This document shows positions 1 through 9,649 of a stretch of DNA of 64,000 nucleotides, in pieces; position 1 is the first letter of the stretch; every line of letters begins with the position of its first letter. The DNA is taken from assembly GCF_004187715.1 (NCBI RefSeq), contig NZ_QZWF01000001.1, positions 248,001-312,000 of the forward strand. Reading direction: 5' to 3'. The DNA comes from Streptomyces sp. F001. Its GTDB lineage: Bacteria > Actinomycetota > Actinomycetes > Streptomycetales > Streptomycetaceae. The position numbers and the translations under genes are program-made. A model generated the notes under the pieces. It had not been told where the DNA came from, did not search any database, and saw only the letters and a program-made list of their open reading frames with translations.

Positions 1-33
1 CCGTACAACAACCAGCAGTACCGCGGCTACTGA
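1..33 (+). CDS. C-terminal end of an unidentified protein (cut by window edge)
   Basis: The first 33 bases read in frame 1 as PYNNQQYRGY followed by TGA. Only the last ten residues of the protein are visible. They are polar and rich in Asn, Gln and Tyr. Nothing identifies the family. It ends 42 bases before the next start codon and is on the same strand. Confidence 0.5.
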   Translation, partial: PYNNQQYRGY

Positions 34-75
34 GCCCATCCCCGGGCTGTCGGTGTCGCCTGGCACGATGGCCCC

Positions 76-896
76 ATGGGGAACGTGGTGCTGCAGTCGA
101 TTCATGTCCATCCGGTCAAGGCGTTCCGGGGTCTTGCGCCCCGGCAGGCCGTCGTGGAGCCCTGGGGGCTGGCCGGAGACCGACGCTGGGTGCTGATCGA
201 CGACGGGGGAAAGGTCGTCACGCAACGCCAGCAACCGCGCCTCGCGCTGGCCGCCGCCGAGCTCGTGCCCGGCGGCATCCGGCTGTCCGCACCCGGACTG
301 GACCCGCTGACCGTGGCCGTCCCGAGCCGGTCGGCACGCTCACGCTGCAGGTCTTCCGCGACAAGGTGGAGGGCGTCCTCGCCGACGCCGCGGCGCACGC
401 CTGGTGCAGTGAGTTCGTCGGTGCCGACGTCCGCCTCGTCCACATGGACGACCCCGCCGTACGCCGGCCCGTCGATCCGGACCACGCGCTGCCCGGCGAG
501 ACGGTCACGTTCGCCGACGGCTACCCGCTGCTCCTCACCTCTGCAGCCTCCCTCGACGCCCTCAACTCGCTGATCGCGCAGAACGGACTCGCCGACGAGG
601 GCCCACTGCCGATGAACCGGTTCCGGCCGAACGTGGTCGTCGAGGGCGCCGCGCCCTGGGCGGAGGACGCCTGGCGGCACATCGCCATCGGCGAGGTGAC
701 CTTCCGCGTCGCCAAGATGTGCGGGCGGTGCGTCGTCACCACGACCGACCAGTCCACCGCCGAGCGCGGCCGGGAGCCCCTGCACACCCTCGGACGGCAC
801 CGCCGCATCGGCGGCAAGCTGGTCTTCGGACAGAACCTCGTACCCCAGTCCGTGGGCACGATCAGGGTCGGGGACCCGGTCCGCATCATCGAATGA
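76..896 (+). CDS. MOSC domain-containing protein (one frameshift)
   Basis: ATG at 76 opens with a MOSC N-terminal beta-barrel (IHVHPVKAFRG, AGDRRWVLID), followed from about codon 95 by the MOSC domain with MNRFRPNVVVEG and the Cys of KMCGRCVVTT. MOSC proteins are molybdenum-cofactor sulfurase C-terminal-like or YiiM/YcbX-like oxidoreductase partners that bind the Mo cofactor or handle sulfur; the substrate here is unknown. Length is about 273 codons, normal for YcbX-type MOSC proteins. The frame changes near 325 (a G appears missing in cccgagcc), joining residues 1-83 to the rest. Both halves are fully conserved in character, so a sequencing error is likelier than decay. Confidence 0.85.
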
Positions 897-964
897 GTGA
901 CATGCGCCGGGACCCGCTGCCGGGCGGGAACCCCGGGCCGGACCTACGCGTTGAGCCGTCGTGA
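893..964 (+). CDS. possible 23-codon small ORF overlapping the MOSC stop
   Basis: ATG at 893 overlaps the MOSC stop codon as ATGA and reads MSDMRRDPLPGGNPGPDLRV plus three residues to a TGA at 964. The tight overlap is the only coding evidence. It may be translationally coupled or simply chance read-through sequence. No family is recognised. Confidence 0.25.
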   Translation: MSDMRRDPLPGGNPGPDLRVEPS

Positions 965-978
965 GAAGTTCATGAGAG

Positions 979-1019
979 GCCCGGGCCCAGGTAATGTCGC
1001 TCTCTCTTTGCCCGGGCCC
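979..1019. terminator. 10-bp inverted repeat, probable hairpin terminator
   Basis: GCCCGGGCCC occurs at 979-988 and again at 1010-1019. Because the 10-mer is close to self-complementary, the two copies can pair across a 21-nt loop. It sits between the MOSC gene and the next gene, where a terminator is expected. There is no U tract, which is usual in this GC range. Confidence 0.4.
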
Positions 1020-1072
1020 GCGGTGAACGGCTCCATCGGGGGGTTATCACGGAGCGGGAAGGGGTGCGGGAC

Positions 1073-1665
1073 GTGCGAGCTATCGGCGGCCTCTGGCGCT
1101 GGCGGCACAATCCGCTGCGCCGCACGACCGATCTGGTCGAGGCCTGGGTGGCCCTGGGCGCCCTGCTGGCCATCCTCCTCGTCGCACCGTGATCGGCTCC
1201 CTCGTCGGCTCCGTCGCGCAGGACTCCATGCAGCGGTCCGTCCGGGAGCAGCGCCAGTCCCGTCATCTCGTGACGGCCACCGTCGTCCGCGAGTTGGAGC
1301 GCCCCCTGGACCTCGACGCCGAGACCGCCTCGCGGGAGACCCGCACCGCGTGCTCGCGCACTGGACCGCACCGGACGGCACCGACCACCGGGCACCGGTC
1401 ATGACGCACCTCGGCACCCCCGAGCCCGGTGAACACTTCACGATATGGACCGACGGGCACGGTCGTACCGCGACCCGCCCGCTGGACCCGGCCACGGCGA
1501 CGACACACGCCGTCCTCGCCGGGTTCGGCGCGCTGTGCTCACTGCGGCCTCGTCGAGGGTGTCAGACGGATGATCGTCTGGCACATGGTCCGTCGCCGGT
1601 ACGCCCGTTGGACCAGGCCTGGGACCGGCGGCCCGGACTGGGGCAGGACCGGCACCGGCAGCTGA
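1073..1665 (+). CDS. Rv1733c-family membrane protein (several frameshifts)
   Basis: GTG at 1073 starts RAIGGLWRWRHNPLRRTTDL, the N-terminal signature of the actinobacterial Rv1733c family. A membrane segment (WVALGALLAILLVAP) and a basic/HTAPDG-type extracytoplasmic region follow, including HRVLAHWTAPDGTDHRA and FTIWTDGHGRTATRPL. A second membrane segment (AVLAGFGAL) and a basic tail (VRRMIVWHMVRRRYARW) end at the TGA at 1665. These pieces lie in three frames, so at least three single-base indels are needed (near 1187, about 1340 and about 1550). Family role is unknown; two-pass membrane topology is predicted. About 197 codons is normal for the family. Confidence 0.7.
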
Positions 1666-1819
1666 CGGCCTTCCGGCTCCGGTCAACCCACCGTCCGTGC
1701 GCACGCTACGGTGGACCGGCCGAACTTCGGCATCAACCCGCGTGCGAGCGAGCCGTAGGGGCTGTGACGCCTCGCAGGCGAACGAGCCATCAGTACGACC
1801 GAGGGGGGCACAGCAACGC

Positions 1820-4225
1820 ATGGCACAGGGCACGGTCCAGGTGACGCACACCGGCACATCGCGGTGGCGGCGCCGCACGGGTGAGTACGCATCGCTCGCC
1901 GCCGCCCTGGAGGCCGCGGCCGACGGTGACGTGCTCACCATCGCCCCGGGACTACCGGGAGAACCTCGTCGTGCAGCGGGCGGTGACCCTGCGCGGACCG
2001 AGGGCTCGCCCGGCTCCGTGCGCATCGCGCCGTCGACGGGTGCGCTGACCGTGCGCGCGCCGTGGTGCAGGACCTGCACGTGGAGGGGCAGGACGCGGCC
2101 GCGCCGCGCTGCTCGTCGAGGAGGGCACGCCGCAGCTGACCGACGTGCGGGTCGTCACCCGGTCCGCCGCCGGGATCGAGGTGCGCGCAGCGCACGCCCG
2201 ACGTGCGGCGGTGCACCGTCGACAATCCGGCAGGCATCGGCATCGCCGTCGTCGACGGCGGGGCGGGGTGTTCGAGGACTGCGAGGTCGTCGCGGCCGGA
2301 CAGGCCGGCGTCGCGGTGCGCGGCGGCGCCCGTCCGCGCCTGGAGCGCTGCCGGGTGCACCACGCCGCGGGTTCGGGTCTGACCGCGACCGGTGAGAACT
2401 CCGGGCTGGAGGCGGTGGGTTGCGAGGTGTACGAGGTCCGTGGCAGCGGCGTGCAGATCACCGGCCGGGCCACCGCGCACCTCACCGAATGCGATGTGCA
2501 CCGCACCACCGCGGACGGCGTCACCCTCGACACCGACGCCGTGCTCACCCTCGCCGACTGCCGAATCCACGACATCCCCGAGAACGCGGTCGACCTGCGC
2601 TCCCGCTCCGTCCTCACGATGGCCCGCACCAGCGTGCGGCAGTTCGGCCGCAACGGCCTGTCGGTGTGGGACCCCGGCACACGCGTCGACGCCAACCAGT
2701 GCGAGATCTTCGACACACCGGCGACTACCCGGCCGTGTGGGTCAGCGACGGTGCGACGGTGGTGCTCGACTCCTGCCGGGTGCACGACGTGCCGGACGCG
2801 CTGTTCGTGCTCGACCGCGGCTCCCGTGCGGACGTCGTCGACAGCGACCTGTCCCAGTGCGCAACACGGCGGTGTCCGTCAGCGACGGAGCGACGGCACA
2901 GCTCGACGACTGCCGCATCAAGGACGCCGCGACCGGCGCATGGTTCCGTGACCACGGCAGCGGCGGCACCCTCAGCAACTGCACGGTGGCCGGCACCCAG
3001 ACCGGCGTGATCGTGACCAAGGGCGCCGACCCCACCATCGAGCGGTGCACGGTCGACTCCCCGCGGAAGCTGGCTTCTATGTGTCGGCGGGCGGCCGCGG
3101 CAGCTTCCTGAACTGCCGGGTGCGGGGCAGCGGTGGCTACGGCTTCCATGTGATCGACGGGTGCCGTACGACGCTCAGGAAGTGCCGTACGGAGCGCTGC
3201 GCACGCGGGTTACGAGTTCGCGGATCCCGGTCCCGACGCGGGGTCCGGTGCGGGACCGGTCGTGGAGGACTGCACCAGCGACGAGAGCGCGAGCCTGCGC
3301 ACGCCCGCCGCCCCAGGACCCCTCGTCCAGACGGCGAGTGAGCCGACGCCCTCCTCGGCGCGATCCCGGGCAGCGCACACCGAGCAGGAGCCGCTCGTGG
3401 CGGCCACCGGCCGGAGCAGTCGGCCCGGACCTCGAAGGCCGTGCTCGGTGAACTCGACGCGCTGGTGGGCCTGGAGAGCGTCAAGCGCGAGGTGCGGGCC
3501 TCACCGACATGATCGAGGTGGGCCGGCGCCGGCAGCAGGCGGGCCTCAAGGCGGCGTCGGTCAAGCGGCACCTGGTCTTCACGGGTTCCCCGGCACCGGC
3601 AAGACCACGGTCGCGCGGCTGTACGGCGAGATCCTCGCCTCGCTCGGCGTCCTGGACAAGGGCCACCTGGTCGAGGTGTCCCGCGTGGACCTGGTGGGCG
3701 AGCACATCGGCTCACCGCCATCCGCACGCAGGAGGCGTTCGAACGGGCCCGTGGCGGCGTGCTGTTCATCGACGAGGCGTACGCGCTGTCGCCGGAGGAC
3801 GCGGGCCGTGACTTCGGCAAGGAGGCCATCGACACGCTCGTGAAGCTGATGGAGGACCACCGGGACGCGGTGGTGGTGATCGTCGCGGGCTACACGGCCG
3901 AGATGGAACGGTTCCTGTCCGTCAACCCCGGTGTCGCGTCCCGCTTCTCACGCACCATCACCTTCAGCGACTACGCCCCGACGAGCTGCTGCGGATCGTG
4001 GCAGCAGGCGGACGAGCATGAGTACCGGCTGGCGCCGGGTGCGGCGGAGGCCGTACTGAAGTACTTCACCGCGATCCCGAAGGGCCCCGCCTTCGGCAAC
4101 GGCCGCACCGCCCGGCAGACCTCGAGGCGATGGTGGAGCGCCATGCGAGCCGGGTCGCCCAGCTCGACGAACCGAGCAGGACGACCTGACCCTGCTGTAC
4201 GGAGGATCTGCCGGAACTGCTTTGA
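1820..4225 (+). CDS. right-handed beta-helix repeat / AAA+ ATPase fusion (many frameshifts)
   Basis: ATG at 1820 ([10 protein letters not shown]) opens a roughly 800-codon protein. Residues 1 to about 480 are right-handed parallel beta-helix repeats ([49 protein letters not shown]). From about 3440 comes a CbxX/SpoVK-type AAA+ domain: [12 protein letters not shown], Walker [15 protein letters not shown], Walker [13 protein letters not shown], sensor region [12 protein letters not shown] and an arginine finger in [10 protein letters not shown]. The protein ends DLPELL at 4225. AAA+ proteins of this clade remodel partners using ATP; the beta-helix probably binds the client. At least eight indels split it into frames. 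A TnpB element starts immediately after the stop codon. Confidence 0.8.
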
Positions 4226-4293
4226 CTGCTCCCCCTCGTGAACAAGGGGATTCCTGGCTCAGGCCGCCTCCTGGAGCAGCGCTCCAGGGGGTC
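4226..4293 (-). other. right end of the TnpB element with two hairpins (possible omega-RNA 3' end)
   Basis: Downstream of the tnpB stop (reading leftward) are a 10-bp hairpin at 4268-4290 (CTGGAGC-AGC-GCTCCAG core) and a smaller one at 4232-4249 (CCCCT/AGGGG). In IS200/IS605 elements the 3' end of tnpB and the element's right end give rise to the guide (omega) RNA, so these hairpins are good candidates for its scaffold. The boundary with the ATPase gene is at about 4226. RNA production is inferred only. Confidence 0.35.
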
Positions 4294-5419
4294 TTACGCC
4301 TCGACACCAGCCGGTTTCAGACCAGCCGGACGAGCATCACGCGGGCGGAGTTCTTGTCCCTGGGGACACGGCTCCGCACGCGGTGCAGGTGTAGGTGCGT
4401 TCCGACAGCGGAAGTGCGTGCTTGGTTCTCGCTCCGCACGATGCGCAGTCATGGTGGTGTGCGCGGGGTGCACCAGGCGGACGTCCCGCCCGTGCTTGCC
4501 CATCTCCATCAGGGCCCGCTTGGTGGCGCCGATCGCGGCGTCCGCCGCCTTGCGCGCCGTCGACGTCCTGGCCAGGAACTTCGGCCGGAAGTCCTCGACC
4601 GCGATGGCGTCGTGGTCGTCACGACCTTCCTGCCCACTTGCGGCCGGTGTCCTGCCGTTGCCGGGCGATCTTCTGGTACGTCTTCGCCCGCATTCTTCGC
4701 CTCGCGGTAGCCCTGGAGGCCGCCTGCCCCTTGGCGGGTTTGCGGCGGGCCATCATCCGGTCGTAGCGGGTCAGCTTCGCCCGGGCCTTCTTTCCGTACT
4801 CGGCGTGCGGGAGGTCGTGGGCGTCCGAGGTGGTGGTCGCGGTTTCCTTCATGCCCCAGTCGATCCGATCACGCGGCCGGTCTCCGGCAGTGGCTGGACT
4901 TCGGCGGGCACGACGAACGACAAGTGCCAGTCCCCAGGACGTCCTGGTACACGCGCACACTCGACGGGTCGCGCGGGCCCGCGACCAGACACGGTCAGCA
5001 CGATTTCCCGGCCAGTGCAGGCGGACCGTTCTTGAGCCGGAAGCCGCGCCGGGTGTAGTTCAGCGTGGCAGTGCCTCGCGCTTCTCTTACTGGGCTCCGG
5101 CCCGGCGGTGCACGGCAGGCGTTCTTGATGTCCTTCAGCGCCTTCCGCGGACTGCCGAAGTCCCGGATGATCTGCTGCTCGCACGAGGAGCCCTTGGCCA
5201 GCCACGGCGTGATGGCGCGGCCTCGTCAGCATCTTGTCCAGGCTTGCGGGGCCGCACTCTTTTCTCGGCGTGGGCCTTCATTCGACCGGCCACGCACTCG
5301 TTCCAGATCCAACGGCAGCGGTCCCACTCCGCCAGGAGGGCGGTGCGGGCGGTCGACGACACGCGAACCGTACGTGTACCGGGCATGCCCGCCTCCCCGG
5401 CCTCCTTCACCACCGACAT
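4294..5419 (-). CDS. tnpB: TnpB-family RNA-guided nuclease of an IS200/IS605-type element (frameshifted)
   Basis: Starts at ATG 5419 (MSVVKEAGEAGMPGTRTVRV). Recognisable parts are the N-terminal helical region (WDRCRWIWNECVAG), LNYTRRGFRLKNG-like strands, the RuvC first motif VIGIDWGMKETATTT, VEDFRPKFLART with the second acidic residue, a CxxC...CxxC zinc ribbon (DCASCG, YTCTACG) and PRDKNSAR with the third acidic residue, ending GLKPAGVEA at 4294. TnpB proteins are RNA-guided DNA nucleases that help IS200/IS605 elements persist. No TnpA Y1 transposase gene is adjacent, so the element is non-autonomous. Four or five indels break the frame. They match the indel type seen in neighbouring host genes, so the gene may be intact. 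Confidence 0.8.
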
Positions 5420-5794
5420 GCCATCACCCCCTTCCCACGCCCCGCCCGCTCACCCCGGCTTCCGCGACGAGACCGTACGTGCGACATGCGCACACCCGTG
5501 CCCTCATCACGACAAAGTCACCACAACCGGCGAACGCGGGCACGCGCGTTCGCTTTCTTCGGCTCCGTCGGCGGCCTTGCGGGCGCTTCGCGACCCCGGA
5601 GGCCGGACACGGCGACGCTCCGCGTCGCCGTCACGGGATGCGATTCCTCCCTCACCCGAATCACCAGCGGAAACTTCCGGCTCACCAGCCGCCTGGTCGC
5701 CCAGATCGAGCGCGTGATGGACATCAACCAGCTGACGACGTCACCGCCGAAGTCGTGGAGGCGCCCGCGAATCCCTCGTCGTCGGAGTCCTGTA
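5420..5794. other. intergenic stretch without a convincing gene
   Basis: About 375 bases between tnpB and the recombinase relic. It should contain the left end of the TnpB element. Rightward frames include a piece reading FRLTSRLVAQIERVMDINQL (about 5680-5740), which could be the tail of a lost gene, but no start, ribosome site or family supports it. Nothing else is recognised. Confidence 0.4.
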
Positions 5795-6365
5795 ATGGCC
5801 GCCCGCCTCATCGGCTACGGACTCGCCACCCTGCGCGACCCCGCCCGACGAGGCCGCTGCCCTCCTGGGCGCTGGCTGCCATGCCGTCTTCCTCGACATC
5901 ACGCACCGCTCATCGGCCCCAGGCCGGCCCGGACGCGGCCTTCCAGTACGTCCGCCCCGGCGACTGCGTGGTCATCGTGCGGCTCTCCAGATTCGCCGCC
6001 GGCCTGCGCAACCTGCACGACTGCTCCACCAGCTCGACCACGCACGCGTCGGGCTGCGCTCCCTGGAAGAGCCGATGACACCACCGCGCCGACGGCGATC
6101 TCGTTATCCGCGCCGTCGACGCCACCCTGCAACTCCAAGCCGCGTAGATTGCCGAAGTCACGACCGAGGGACAAACTGCTGCCATGCTCGCGGACAACGT
6201 CTTGGGTCCCCTCCCAAGCTCACCCACGAACAGGCCGATCTCGCACGCCAGATGCACGCTGCGGCCACCCCGCCCAGCATCGCCGCCATGCTCAAGGTCG
6301 CAACATCGACCATCTACCGCCTCGTACGGCAGCCCCCGGACGCCGTCGAGGACGACGAGGACTGA
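5795..6365 (+). pseudogene. serine recombinase (resolvase/invertase) relic
   Basis: ATG at 5795 gives MAARLIGYGLATLRDPARDE, then GAGCHAVFLDITHRSSA, RPGRDAAFQYVRPGDCVVIV and RLSRFAAGLRNLHDC. After that come GLRSLEEPMDTTAPTGDLVI and a C-terminal helix-turn-helix (LTHEQADLARQMHAA, IAAMLKVATSTIYRLVRQ), ending at 6365. The order matches Tn3/Hin-type serine recombinases, about 190 codons. At the usual nucleophile position (YARVST in the family) the sequence is YGLATL, so Thr or Ala stands where Ser is required. Four or more indels are present. The altered active site argues that it is a genuine relic, unlike its neighbours. Confidence 0.65.
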
Positions 6366-6397
6366 CGGCTGGCACACCACCCCCTTCGAGCACAGGC

Positions 6398-6926
6398 TCA
6401 AGCGGTGACCGGGGACCGCAGGCCGAGCCACTGCTCGGCGTCCCATGCCTCGAACCGCTCCACCTCGGTGAACCCAGCTTTGCCGCGAGGCGCATCGAGG
6501 CGACGTTGGCGGTCTGGGTGGCGAGCACCACCGGCTCGCCGGAAGGACGCCGTCGAACCAGTCGAGTGCCGCGCGCACGCCTCGGCGGCGTACCCGAATC
6601 CCACGCCCGCGGCAGGAACAGGTAGCCGAGATCGACCTTCCCCGCGGCAGCCGGGCGACGGTGCTCCGGTGCTCTCCTGAGCAGGATCTGGCCGATCATC
6701 GCCCCGTCCAGATCGACGACGAAACTCCCGGGCCACCGCCCGGGCACCCGGGCATCTCGCGCTCAAGCTCGTCACGCGGCCGAGGGCCGCCGAGGTAGGT
6801 GTGCACCTCTGGCGACGCCAGCAGCTCGATGAACGCCGCACGGTCCCGGGCCTCGGACTCGCGGAGCACGAGCCGTTCGGTCCTTATCGGGGCAGGTGGC
6901 CAGGCGACGGGGCCGAGTCCAGACAT
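6398..6926 (-). CDS. GNAT N-acetyltransferase, RimJ/RimL type (frameshifted)
   Basis: ATG at 6926 gives MSGLGPVAWPPAPIRTERLV LRE, the N-terminal RTERLxLR signature of ribosomal-protein-alanine-acetyltransferase-like GNATs. Downstream are ASPEVHTYLGGPRPRDELE, FVVDLDGAMIGQILL, LGYLFLPRAWGFGYAAEA (acetyl-CoA loop), and VVLATQTANVASMRLAAKLGF with the C-terminal FTEVERFEAWDAEQWL. The stop is at 6398. About 175 codons is normal. Substrate is unknown; this clade acetylates small amines or N termini. Three or four indels break it. It stands alone between mobile elements. Confidence 0.75.
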
Positions 6927-7251
6927 GGCGGGCAACCTATCGCACGCCCGCAAACGCGCTTTCACAACTCCCGAACAAAGCCACGGCTTCGGCGTCAGAT
7001 ACCGCTGAAGATTCGGGGCCATGAAGCTCTGCAGGTCACAGGTGACGGATCAATCTACCGCAGATATTGGGGTGTTATTGTGGAAAGACTTAAGACGGAT
7101 CCGTTCGCCGGCGCTTCGTCAGCCGCCCACCAGGGCCGACGTCGGCTTAGCGCACGATCTGACGCGGATGTTCCTCAACCCCCATATCCCAACGGAGTCG
7201 TGCACGCCGGGGCATCCTCGCAAGAATCAGGTGACCACCGGGCACACCACC
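6927..7251. other. lower-GC intergenic stretch with no supported gene
   Basis: About 325 bases between the GNAT gene and the first IS630 element. Base composition is visibly less GC-rich than the surroundings (for example around 7025-7110). A 77-codon open frame at 7021-7254 (MKLCRSQVTDQSTADIGVLL...) lacks codon bias, ribosome site and homology, so I do not call it. This may be foreign flanking DNA that arrived before the insertion sequences. Confidence 0.4.
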
Positions 7252-7253
7252 TA

Positions 7254-8401
7254 GCGTGATCCTGTTCATGTCAGTTCGAGTTATTATTGACGAGTTTCTT
7301 CACGTTGGTCACAACGAGTCGGACTTTGCGAGGACCTCGTCGCGGTCGCGGTCCAGGTGAACGGTTTCGCGTTCTCGTTCCAGGAGTTGATGTAGTCGCG
7401 GATTGTTTGACCAGGACGTTGACGCTGGAGAACGTGCCGCGGCGGATGGACTGCCGGGTCAGGACTCCGAACCAGATCTCGATCTGGTTCAGCCACGAGG
7501 AGCCGACGGGAGTGAAATGGAAGTGGACGTGCGGGTTCTTCGACAGCCACTCCTTGACTCCGGGGTGGTGTGTGTCGAGAGGTTGTCCAGGAAAACATGG
7601 ATGTCCTTCCCGGCGTGCGGTTTCACCGCCTTCTTCAAGAAGGCCAGGAAGTCCTTGCCGTTCCGGGTCGGCTTGCACTCGCCGAGCACCTCGCCGGTAC
7701 TCACGTTCAGGGCGGCGAACAGGTTCGTGGTGCCGTGCCGGATGTAGTCGGCGGTGCGCTTCTCGCTCGCCGCGAAGGCGACCGCAGCACCGGCTGGGTC
7801 CGGTCCAGCGCCTGGATTTGCGTCTTCTCATCGATCGAGAGGACCACCGCACCGCCCGGCGGGGCCAGATACAGGCCGATCACATCGGCCACCTTCTCCG
7901 CGAACGCAGGGTCCTTGGAAATCTTGAAGGTGCCGGACCGGTGCGGCTTCAAACGCTCCTCCCGCCAGATCCGGGCGATGTAGTGCCAGGACACGGTGAT
8001 GTTCTCGGTCCGCTCCAGGTACTTTGCCAACTCCCGTGTGGACCAGTGCGAAAGCCCGGTGCCGACCGGCGGTGTCATACGCGTCAGCGCAATCACCCGG
8101 GCCCGCACGCGCACCGGCACCTGTTCCGCGCGCCACCCGGACGCTCCCCTTCGAGCCCGGCCAGACCCGCTCGGCATAGCGGCGCTTCCAGCGGTCACGG
8201 TCGGCAACGACACCCCGAGCAGTCGGCAATGTCCTTACGTCGACGCCCCTCGCCGACCACAGGATCCGGCCCCGTGGCTATGTCCGCAGGACATCCCTGC
8301 TGTTCGCACTCCCGCAACTCGGCGGCCTGTTCCTTGGAAAGTTCCGTGCCAAGCGACCCTGCCACACAAGATCAAGTAACGCTGACGGAATCATGAGACA
8401 C
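7254..8401 (-). mobile_element. IS630-family insertion sequence A
   Basis: A 1,148-bp unit bounded by TA at 7252-7253 and TA at 8402-8403, the target dinucleotide duplicated by IS630 elements. The ends are weakly inverted: reading inward from each TA, one end is TAGCGTG...CATGTCAG and the other is TAGTGTC...CCGTCAG. Inside is one leftward transposase gene. Size fits the family. The right boundary TA is shared with the adjoining element B, so the two insertions sit back to back. Confidence 0.6.
7271..8365 (-). CDS. IS630-family transposase A (frameshifted)
   Basis: GTG at 8365 gives AGSLGTELSKEQAAEL, then a helix-turn-helix (KDIADLLGVSLPTVT), the linker WSTRELAKYLERTENITVSW, and RLKPHRSGTFKISKDPAFAE. 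The DDE catalytic domain follows: VVLSIDEKTQIQALDRTQP (first D), IHVFLDNLSTHTTP (second D) and GSSWLNQIEIWFGVLTRQSI (E). It ends VTNVKKLVNNNSN at 7271. About 365 codons is typical. Six or so indels disrupt it, in line with the local error pattern, so activity cannot be judged from this sequence. Confidence 0.8.
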
Positions 8402-8403
8402 TA

Positions 8404-8414
8404 GTAGATCGTCG
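8404..8414 (+). repeat. left terminal inverted repeat of IS630 element B
   Basis: GTAGATCGTCG; exact inverse of the right terminal repeat at 9639-9649. It is preceded by TA at 8402-8403. Confidence 0.8.
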
Positions 8415-8418
8415 CTGC

Positions 8419-9559
8419 TTAGTTTTGCTGTGTCTTTGGGTAGAGGTGACGCAGTCTCAGCGGGCGTCGTCGGTGGTGAAGTGCCAGTCGACCTGGCGTT
8501 GGCCGATGTTGGTCTGCTGCTGCCAGGCGGCGAGTTCAGCGTTGAGGACGGCAAGGTCTTCGATGCAGCGGTCCAGGCACTGGCGGTGAGCGCGGACAGC
8601 TCGATCTCGGCAATGTTGAGCCAGGACCCGTGTTTGGGGGTGTGGTGGATCTCCAGGCGCTGCGCCAGCGCGAAGGCTTTCGTCGGCTCGAATGCTTCAT
8701 AGAGCGAGCCGATGGTGTGGGTGTTGAGGTTGTCCATCACAGCACGACCGTGGCGGCGTCGGGATAGTCCACGGTCAGCAGGCGCTCGACCTGGCGTGCC
8801 CAGTCGACCTTGGTCCGGCGAGGCTGGGCATCCACGCGTCGCCATCCACGCAGCGGCTCGACCCAGCAGAAGATCGAGCACGTCCCCGCCGGACGTACTC
8901 GCCATCCTCGCGGCGATCGCGGCCGGGCCGCGCGGGAATCGGATCGCGGGTGTGGCCGAGCAGCTGGTACGGCTTCTGTCCATGCACACCACCGGATGTG
9001 CCGGATCGTAGGGGCGGCGGTAGACCGCCAGGACATCCTCCATCGCCGCGGCGAAGGCCGCGTTTGCCGCGGGCGGGATGACCCAGTACTCCTTCACATG
9101 AGGACGAAGTTCCGTTTTTTAACACCCGGCCGATAGTGGAATGGTCCAGGCTCGGAATGTCCTCGATCAGCGCAACGTGCTTCTCCAGCAGGCGCAACGA
9201 CCCATCGAGCGTGCCCTTCGGCGGCGTCGAGCAGGCCAGCGCGATCAGCCTCGCCTCGACCTCGCCGGTCACGCAGAGGGTACTGGCGGGAACGCACGTT
9301 TCTTCCGGCCGACTGTGGCCCACACATCGCCACCGCTGTCCGCGAACCGCTTCGAGACCAGGCGCACCGTCTCGCCACGAGACCCCGATCCGTGCGCGAT
9401 CACCGCCCGCGGATCGACCTGGCCCGCCGACACATCCAGCGCGAGCAGCACCCGTGCCGCCTGATCATCGACGCGCTGTGAACTCCTGTGGTGTCATCCG
9501 CACCAACGCCTGACGGTCCTCGGCACTCAACCCAACGGGTACTTCTTCTGCGACGGCAC
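8419..9559 (-). CDS. IS630-family transposase B (frameshifted)
   Basis: GTG at 9559 starts [19 protein letters not shown], followed by [50 protein letters not shown] and [20 protein letters not shown]. Then come [40 protein letters not shown], and the DDE domain: [14 protein letters not shown] (D), [20 protein letters not shown] (D), [19 protein letters not shown] (E). It ends HLYPKTQQN at 8419. About 380 codons. It is clearly different in sequence from transposase A. Several indels are present; the catalytic triad is preserved. Confidence 0.8.
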
Positions 9560-9638
9560 ACAACACTCCTGCCCGTGGAAGGGACACAAAAGGAAGTCTC
9601 CCCGACCATCCACACCACGGCAGAACAAGATTTAGCCA

Positions 9639-9649
9639 CGACGATCTAC
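9639..9649 (-). repeat. right terminal inverted repeat of IS630 element B
   Basis: CGACGATCTAC on the plus strand; exact inverse of 8404-8414. It is followed by TA at 9650-9651. Confidence 0.8.

Larger units (their letters stand above)
8404..9649 (-). mobile_element. IS630-family insertion sequence B with terminal inverted repeats
   Basis: A 1,246-bp element. Its ends are GTAGATCGTCG at 8404-8414 and the exact reverse complement CGACGATCTAC at 9639-9649. Similarity continues imperfectly inward (CTGCTTAGTTTTGCTGTG against TGGCTAAATCTTGTTCTGCC). Both ends are flanked by TA (8402-8403 and 9650-9651), the IS630 target duplication. It contains one leftward transposase gene. The left TA is also the right boundary of element A. 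Confidence 0.8.

Noticed and set aside
4294-6365. IS607-type element (serine recombinase plus TnpB)
   Set aside because: The recombinase has a C-terminal helix-turn-helix and Tn3/Hin layout, not the IS607 MerR-like N-terminal domain, and is on the opposite strand.
7021-7254. 77-codon open frame in a lower-GC stretch
   Set aside because: No ribosome site, no codon bias, no family resemblance; kept only as an intergenic note.
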